64,000 nucleotides of DNA. Source: Pohlia nutans. Taxonomy: Eukaryota > Streptophyta > Bryopsida > Bryales > Mniaceae. The stretch is taken from positions 9,622,001-9,686,000 of the forward strand of contig CM040087.1 in the NCBI GenBank assembly GCA_022496805.1, in the 5' to 3' direction. Positions 56,790 through 64,000 of the stretch are shown here, piece after piece. Position 1 is the first letter of the stretch. Each line of letters begins with the position of its first letter. The position numbers and the translations under genes are program-made. Under the pieces are notes generated by a model that was not told the origin of the DNA, did no database searches, and saw only the letters and a list, made by a program, of their open reading frames with translations.

Positions 56790-57376
56790 TTAACCCCTAA
56801 ACGTACCAGGGTGTCCCAGGAATTGACAATTTGAGAAAAAAACATTGTAAACTACTATTTAGAAGAATATTTTAGAATTGACATACAAATTAAAGTTTTA
56901 GATTTTGAATTTTAGATTCTATCTGTACGGTTTGATTCACTAATACAATCACCAATATTTAATTATAAATTTTGAAAGTTAAAATAAAAAAGTTCCTTCT
57001 AAATTCAATTACAAACTAAATTTCAATATTTTTTGAGTAAAATTTGTTGGAATGAGTTTGAAATGAGATACTCTTAAATATGGTGATACTCTGAAATTTT
57101 TGTGTTTCTTAAATTAATGACTTCATTTTTCAGGATTCCATTTTGAACTAGAATCAATGCAATTTTGGATTGGTCAACAACTTGACATATTTCTACATTT
57201 GTAATTTTAGAAAAATATGTACTCTAGTATGACTAAATCCAGCCATTAGATAGGACAACTTGGTGAAGAATCTCCAAAAAATTGGATGAGTTTCATCCAA
57301 GCATTGATGAGAACGTGAGAAGGCTTTGAATCCGTTCGTGATCCAGTTTCTGGACGCTGGGACGTTTAGGGGTTAA
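56790..57376. mobile_element. piggyBac-like MITE, 587 bp, TTAA-flanked
   Basis: TTAA-CCCCTAAACGTACCAGG at the left, GGGACGTTTAGGGG-TTAA at the right. The right 70 bp match the element at 7150-7486. Confidence 0.72.
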
Positions 57377-57751
57377 GCCCCTATGTAGCACGAAAGGGCA
57401 ATTGGCAAGCCAAAATCAAAGTTTTTCGTACCACAAAACCACCTTTGAAATGTTTAGGGTTATGGTTGCTTGCAACTCTAAAATTCATTTCAATGAGCAT
57501 TGTCATTTCAAAATCATCCTAGATTGCTACAAGTAGCCTTGGTTCTTGCTCACAAATTTGTGATGCATGATTGAGAATATATAAGGTGGTGCATAAAAAC
57601 AAAGATTGTCGATCATGACGGTGAAATTAGTCTGTAAATCTATGATCTATATAAAAATAATCATTGAGCTGCCAACTATCTCAAAGTGTCTAATGTATTC
57701 CATTAAGATGGATATATAATGCTCATTTAGTTGGTCAACAACACTTGTATA

Positions 57752-57796
57752 CTCCTCTGTCCAATAAATCATAACATTTTAGTGGGACGGAGGGGG
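57752..57796. mobile_element. Minimal Stowaway relic, 45 bp, TA-flanked
   Basis: CTCCTCTGTCC and GGGACGGAGGGGG face each other, with TA on both sides. Only the two ends remain, so this is probably an internal deletion product. Confidence 0.55.
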
Positions 57797-58789
57797 TATT
57801 GATTAAACAATAGCAAAACTAAGTGAGGTTTTTGAAATGTGTTTTGCACATATTTTTGGAGTCCATTTGAACATAGAAGATGAAGCTTTTTTAGAATTGA
57901 GTTAATCATCTAAAGCTGAAAATCAAACCTTCTTACACCTCCTACAAGTTTTGTGTCAATATGGGTCTTTATGCAAAGGACATGGATAAAACAACGTAGC
58001 GAGGTGAAGAGAAAAAAACAAAATGTGTTCCTAACATGTCTTTGGAGCTCATTTGTTCATAGAAGTTCAGTTTTTTTGGAGTATTGTTTGACTAAGAAAA
58101 GTTTGGAAATCAAGTATCTCTCTCCAAAATAAATTATGTCATTCAAAGACTTTATGCAAAAACTATGCGTGATACAAAATTGAAGACTAACTAGTGCATC
58201 ACCTTAAAGTTCACTCATATCCCACATACATTGTTGATACAATTCCACTCCGCTTTTGTAAAGGATAGAGCATTTACACTCTCAACTGACATCTTCTTTG
58301 TCAATTGTCAAAACAGGGTTGGATGGACAAAAACTAATAATTACTTAACTACAAGATAAAATTTAAAAAAGAATCTAAAAAGGAAAATGCCAAAATTCTC
58401 AATAATATATTTTTAGATGTCGAACCTTATTTTGGAAATCATTTTGCAGTAATGAATCAAAGATGCTATCAAGTTATGATATTATTGTGGCATCTAACTT
58501 ATTTATTTTTCATTGTTGTTTGTACAATCACCAACATGAACAATGTGACCCCATGTTGGCAACTTTTTAAAGATTTGAACTCAATGTCAAAAACACTCGA
58601 CATTCATTGTAATGCATGATCGACATTCATCTTTAAGCAATCTCCATCAATCATACCAAAATTTTGGTATCAATAGAGATATGTATAAATGATCACATGT
58701 AGTGGATGACGATCATTTGCATTGTCCATTTTGTATACTGGAAATATTCACAAAGTTTTTGGTACAAATACAAGAGAAGTGATGTGGGG

Positions 58790-58930
58790 TATGTTGGCTT
58801 TAGAGTAATTCTCTCGAAATGGGTCTAAAGGTTTTAGAGTAAAAGCCCATGAGGCTCTTTGAGGCCATGAGGTGCAAGGTTCAAATCTCGGCGGCGGTAT
58901 AATTTCAGCCACATGGCCCAACTTTAGAGT
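58790..58930 (+). repeat. Possible tRNA-derived SINE relic
   Basis: GGTTCAAATCTC at 58878 looks like a pol III B box, preceded by a tRNA-like stretch. No full cloverleaf or A box can be assured. Confidence 0.3.
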
Positions 58931-59073
58931 AAGCTCCAGCATAATCTCCAATGGCGCGCCTTGACGAGGCCAAATCTAATCACCCATTTGTGCTTTCCGT
59001 AAATATATCTCATTTGCTAATTATTTTTGGAAATCAACACAACTTGATGTTCTTGGAATTTGTCTGGGTCAAT

Positions 59074-59395
59074 AGAGTTAACCGAAAAGTCAGCTCAAAG
59101 AGGAAAGTTTTAGCAAATTCCTCTTGAACTCCTCTTGAACTCATATTGAAATATAAATAGACCGAAAACTAGTTCAAGAGGAGTTGGGAGACAATCTAAA
59201 GCAAGCCACTGTCATTATTCTCCACACCTCGCAATGACTTCCACACCTCCTACCAAAGCTCCAAGCCCATGGCCCACAAGGGGACAAGTTATGATACGAC
59301 ACTATTCAACCCAAACATAGCTCAAAGGAGCTCAAAAGAGCGCTTGAAAGAAGGTTGAAAAGGCATGTTCCATGGCCTTCTTTTCGGTTAACTCT
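59074..59395. repeat. Second AGAGTTAACCGAAAAG MITE, AAT duplication
   Basis: It is nearly identical to 43981-44319 over most of its length, with AAT on both sides. It has two instead of four copies of the 11-bp CTCCTCTTGAA unit. Confidence 0.75.
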
Positions 59396-60383
59396 AATTG
59401 CCCAACATGGATTACAGATCTCTCTAATACTTTCCAAAAATACAAGTTTCATTTCTCATGATTTTTTGTTTATGTTTTTCTCTTTATCATCTTATATTAA
59501 AATAATTGTTTGATTGAAAAATATTGGTGATGAATTTTCAAAATTCAATTGCACAATAAAAATTAAAAATTTCCACAATCAAAGATGACCAAATTCTATT
59601 GCTGCATGCCTCTTAGAAAAATCACTCCAATCTATATGCTAGTGGAATACCTTACCTGGCCGTTGGGGAAGGCATGAGTGTCAAATAATTATTATTTTTG
59701 AAAAATAGCTTTTCAACAAATGTTAAATTCTATGATTTTTCTAATATTATCTTTTTCACCATACAAAATGCCATAGAATTTTTTCAAAAAAATGTATTTC
59801 TTGAAGATTTGGGATCCTCTTTTTATAATTATTTATTGTCGATCCGGATGACTGACTATGGTGATTGTAGTGTAGCCTTTGCATGGACTGGGCTCAATGA
59901 ATACCGTATGTTTTGTTTATTTGTTGGTAGAACAAGTGGCATCTAGTTACACTGAATAGGGGTCTTGAAGGGACCCATACTAATTTGTTGACATTTCACA
60001 CTATATAAATATCTACCATTACCGTATAAAATACAGTAATTTCTTTTTTCTTTTTTGACACAAATAGTCAAATGATCACAATTTTATTTTTACCAAACGG
60101 TCTTTTTTCTTTTACCACAAGGTAATTTTGACATGTAACTCCCTTACTTTTTTGGTCCACTTAAAACACCTATTCAATGCTTCTTTTGACAAGCATGTCA
60201 AAAGAAAATAGATAATATTGTGGTTTTCATTAACCACTTTGCCACACATTCATCCATCATAATGTTTATAAATAAAAAAATTCATTCAAATTTTGGTGAC
60301 TCTTGTATTTTTTCAGAGATGGTTTTGGTGGTTTAGCATTCATTTTATTTCTGAAAAGTTCTAGTGTTAAATCCCTATGGATC
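59396..60383. other. Intergenic, no gene seen
   Basis: AT-rich; an 82-codon plus frame at 59698-59946 has low-complexity composition and no motif. Confidence 0.5.
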
Positions 60384-60565
60384 CATAACATTCAGTAGCA
60401 TGCATTATCTCTGTCTTGGCTCTACAATAGAGGGTGTGGAATATTCCACATCCAACAATACTTCATCAGTAGTTAAGTGAATATGTGGAGGTTCAAGTTG
60501 ATGAACAGAGTGCATGAAGGGAAGGTAGTAAACATGAAGGTATAATATTTAGTGTCCGAGACAAA
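60384..60565 (-). repeat. Inverted copy of the CATAACATTCAGTAG MITE
   Basis: CATAACATTCAGTAGCATGC at one end and the TGTGGAATATTCCACA core identify the family. The other end is eroded, so 60565 is approximate. Confidence 0.6.
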
Positions 60566-60683
60566 TTGGTGTTCTTTACCCCAATTCGTTCAAAGGTGAA
60601 GAGAAATAGTGTCACTTGTCATTCTCACTTTCATTGAGGGTGCCATGTTCTTTTGAAGTAATGAACGTGACATGAGGTGGCAT

Positions 60684-61002
60684 CATAACATTCAGTAGCC
60701 TTGGTCACGGCTGCCTTTCCCTGACAGATTGATGTAGAATATCCCACATCATTTCATCCCATGAATGAAATGATGTGGGATATTCCTCATCACATTAGTA
60801 GCTATGGGGACATGTGGCATCAAGCAAGAGCAATCAACCATGGTGCACAGGAACTCAAAGCACTCCTCAATCACAATTCAACAGTGTTCTATATTTATTT
60901 ACTTGATTCAATAGTCCATTCAAATACAAATCACTAGTCACTCTATAAATAAGGGTGGATGAAACAAAAAGGCACCCTTCTTGAAGACTACTGAATGTTA
61001 TG
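60684..61002. repeat. Longer relative of the CATAACATTCAGTAG MITE, 319 bp
   Basis: CATAACATTCAGTAG and its exact inverse CTACTGAATGTTATG bound the element. A second palindrome (GATGTGGGATATTCC side) lies inside. Confidence 0.65.
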
Positions 61003-61449
61003 ATGCCATATTTATTATAAAATCGCCATATGTCATTGAAACACTACATTCATTTTATGAGAACAATACATCTCTCTAAAATTAAAATGTCCTGGTTTTG
61101 AAATAGTGTCCCCGGACAATAAATATGCCATTCAATGTACTCAATGTTATGTGGAGAGCAGATAAGTGAAGAGTTTGCGGCGTAAAGAAAATTTACCAGG
61201 AATTGGTCTAGCTGACTAGACTGTGGAGTAGCCTTGATGAGCAAGCAAGCAAGCAGTGAGGCATGTTTTACAAAGCATGGGAAACATGGGACCCAGGACA
61301 TTAATGACGGAAGGGCATGCCAAATAGTGACAGTTTTGGTTACAAGGCGTTCAATGCGCACTTGTAGCCATAAGCTTGAGCCTCATGGAATGGAGGTCGC
61401 CTGCAACCCCCCTGCAGCAGCCAGTGCACCTTCCAAGCCCCGACTCTAA
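61003..61449. other. Intergenic, no gene seen
   Basis: Frames on both strands (61050-61361 and 61234-61449) overlap and have no recognisable motif. Confidence 0.45.
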
Positions 61450-61824
61450 GGGCCGGTTTACACTACGGTGGAGAAGGCCTCCGGTCGGTCAAGAATGCTT
61501 GGCCAAGACATGGTTATATGAGGCAAATGGTGGATGTGCCGGAGAAGAATGAAAGGCAATAAAATATTTTTAATCACTTGGGCTTCTCCGGAGGAGAAGT
61601 TTCTTCTCCGGCCTCAAGAGGCCGGAGAAGCCCAAGTCCAAAAAGTACTGCCATGTAGGCGGCCATGTCATTTTATCATCCATGAGAAATCTTCACCACC
61701 ATTCTTGTCTTCACCTAGTGTAAACACCTTCCGGTGAAGAGTTGCAATTTCGGCCAATCACAGTTTAGAATCGCCCTTTTTTTCATGACCGGTGGACTTC
61801 TCCACCGTAGTCTAAACCGGCCCT
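61450..61824. mobile_element. Harbinger-like MITE, TIR GGGCCGGTTTACACTAC, TAA duplication
   Basis: GGGCCGGTTTACACTACGG at the left and the inverse at the right (one base differs), with TAA on both sides. A second, inner inverted repeat CTTGGGCTTCTCCGG / CCGGAGAAGCCCAAG lies at 61577-61639. Confidence 0.8.
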
Positions 61825-62894
61825 AAATCCCCCCTGGACGATTCACCCATGGGCCTCATTTTCTGAAATTTGGACTCTAAATCCCCCCACCTACCTTAAT
61901 GCAAGCACTATTCACCCATCGGCCTCATTTTCTGAAATTTCTATTTTGGGCACCTAGGGGTTTTTTTGGATGCTATTTTTGGAAATTGCAGCCTTCGGTT
62001 TTTACTTGGTCTAAAGGGACCCCTTGGGAATTTCAAATGCTAAGAAGAGGGGCTTATATTTTAAGGTGGGCCCTACATGCACAAAAATGTAGTGCAAATT
62101 AAAAAGGGTGGTGGGTATGTTCCTACCCTCCCTTTAAAATTAAAAGAAATTTAGTGCAAATTTTAAAGGGGGGTGGATATGTTCCCACCCCCTCTCCTTT
62201 TTAATAAAAATAAATAAAAATATAGTGCACATAGCAGCAAAAAAATAGTGCACATGGCTATATGCACTTTTGATGAAACAAGTTTTCAAAAGCAAAATCA
62301 CAAGACAAATGCACAAGAAGTGTTTTTTTGTCTCTGAAGCTTCTCTTTGTTCATGTGTGGAACACTATAATTATTGCAACCACCTACTTTCAATGTACCA
62401 TTTCATTCTACCATGCAATGTTGTGAAGTCAAAAAAACCTTATTCAAAACTTGGGTTGACGTGCTATCATACACCTCCTTTACAACATGAACAAGTTCAT
62501 TACTTGATATAGGAACTTACTCATGTTGAAGAGATTGAATAGCCAAACTTCTTCAAACTCACAATCTACGAGTTGCCACATGTCACGTGCCATTTACCAC
62601 ATACTATATGTAGTATGATATTGCTTGGATATACAACTACTTCAAAATAGAAATTTATTGTATTAAGAGATTTGATGAAACCATTCTAGTTTGTTCAATT
62701 TTTTTTTTTTTCTCAAAAACATCATCTATTATGGGAGGAAGGGAATATATTTTTAGGTGCATGTTCACAATAAAATTGTATTTTGAAAAGTTTTCAAATG
62801 ATTAATATTGGTCATCTTTAATAGTGAGATTGAAAAGAGATTGTATAAATGATCATCATATTTTTTTGGTATATTTTCACAATAGAATCAAAAT
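61825..62894. other. Intergenic, no gene seen
   Basis: A short direct duplication (about ATTCACCCATSGGCCTCATTTTCTG) occurs at 61840 and 61910. No coding frame is supported. Confidence 0.5.
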
Positions 62895-63214
62895 TTAACC
62901 CCTAAAGGACCAAGTGTCCTAACTAGGACATTTAGAGAATCGGGTAGGTTCCGGTGAACACATTTTTAATCAAAATTTGAAGGAAATGTAATAGTAGATT
63001 CCCCAATGTGCCACGAAAATGGGGATTCTTTTTTTTTTGAATTCTGACACCGTATGTGAAAGTTATGAGGGAAAATGTGTTTCTTTCGGGAGAAAGGGCA
63101 GCGGGGCAGTAGAGAAATAGTTGAATTTTAGGGGGGGCAACAAGATGGGCGGTGTGTAGAAAATGGGGTGGACTGTGGGGGCAGAAGACCACCGTTTTCC
63201 AAATTAACTCATAA

Positions 63215-63251
<37 letters not shown>

Positions 63252-64000
63252 CAAATTAAAATTATTATTTTAAACTGAGAAGTATTATTTTTAATTAAAA
63301 ATATTATTTTAAACTGAAAGTTCAATTTCATAATTAAAAATATTATTTAAAATATTGAAAAATAAAATCATTTTAAAAAATAAAAAATAAAAAATAAAAA
63401 ATGTCCAAAGCGGGACTGCCACGTGGCAGTGTACCTTGAGAGTTAGTGGGGTCATGAACATTGGAATGGGTTGGCACTTCAATTCCCTTCCTCCACCCTT
63501 TATTTCCCCCCTAGCCCCCAAAATTCTTAGAAAATGTGCTACATGTCTTCTAAAACTTGGAGATTTTTTTTTTTTCCAAATTTTTTTTCGCCATTTTGTA
63601 GAGGGTGGAATGTACTTGTGTTTCACCGCTCGGATTTGTATTTTAAATAAAGAAAGTCGAAAATATTGCAATTCCAAAAACATATAGTCTTTTCTAAACT
63701 TTTAAACCCTCAACAAGTGCAAGGTGTTATTCAACATCCTAAACATCTCCAAACGCAACGAAAATTGGTACACAACTAAGTAACATCATATAGAATGTGA
63801 AAGTGAAGTGCGACAAGTTTCGGTAGTGAGGTTTTTTTGATGTAGTTGTGGTCAAACGCATCTGAACTTTTCGGGCATGTGTTTTTTTGGGGTGTTTTTT
63901 TCCATCAAACGCAATTATCTTGCAATCCGTGCGGTCAAAATGAACGAAATTTGTTGTGTATGTTTTTCAAATAGTTTAGGACAAGATCTTACGGTTAGAA
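62895..64000. other. TTAA-family left end, then AT-rich DNA to the window edge
   Basis: TTAA-CCCCTAAAGGACC at 62895 is a left end of the piggyBac-like families; no right end is seen before the window ends. DNA at 62940-63060 resembles 7530-7640. Open frames at 63309-63687 on both strands are low-complexity. Confidence 0.4.
63219..63250. repeat. (TA)n microsatellite
   Basis: About 15 uninterrupted TA units are present. Confidence 0.95.

Larger units (their letters stand above)
57377..59073. other. Intergenic, no gene seen
   Basis: AT-rich, with a Stowaway relic and a possible SINE relic listed separately. No coding frame is supported. Confidence 0.5.

Noticed and set aside
58870..58900. A possible functional tRNA gene because of a B-box-like GGTTCAAATCTC
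   Set aside because: No acceptor stem, anticodon arm or convincing A box can be drawn; a SINE relic is more likely.
63309..63687. Frames of 83-124 codons on both strands
   Set aside because: Both are dominated by A/T-run codons and overlap each other; no motif.

Overview
The window reads as nuclear DNA of a land plant. The genes have GT-AG introns. A SINA-type RING E3 ligase, an intronless calmodulin-like protein, and fragments of NAA15 and of the microtubule protein MOR1 all look plant-like. The intergenic DNA is AT-rich and full of small DNA transposons. A tail-anchored multi-FN3 gene and a Tigger-type transposase of a kind I associate with seedless plants point to a bryophyte, lycophyte or fern. 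That placement is inference.

Five genes can be assembled with every splice junction in phase: (1) a four-EF-hand calmodulin-like protein at 5005-5718 (+); (2) a secreted, proline-rich, single-pass membrane protein with a cadherin-like beta-sandwich at 11190-12944 (-, 3 exons); (3) a SINA/SIAH E3 ubiquitin ligase at 17279-18484 (+, 2 exons); (4) an FNDC3-like protein with about five FN3 domains and a C-terminal membrane anchor at 30817-36358 (-, 13 exons, 833 aa); (5) an acidic protein of unknown function at 44412-49097 (-, 4 exons, 258 aa).

Between genes 3 and 4 lies a pseudogene block. A 5'-truncated NAA15 (NatA auxiliary subunit) is followed in the same orientation by an internal fragment of MOR1. 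Both keep introns and both carry lesions. A broken Tigger/pogo transposase abuts the MOR1 end, and a 95-bp piece of that transposon's tail also sits at the NAA15 end, so the host-gene fragments are bracketed by transposon sequence.

The rest is mostly short non-autonomous DNA transposons. The clearest are piggyBac-like elements with TTAA target sites and CCC...GGG ends (at least ten), a CACTA element with an intact CAC target duplication that received two piggyBac-like insertions, Harbinger-like elements (TTA or TAA duplications), Stowaway-like elements, TA-flanked families, and several foldbacks, including a 1.38-kb palindrome and a 264-nt near-perfect hairpin. Many sit inside introns of genes 2, 4 and 5.

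The genes do not form an operon or obvious pathway. Long stretches (for example 36.6-39.5, 49.1-52.0 and 61.8-64 kb) show no gene.
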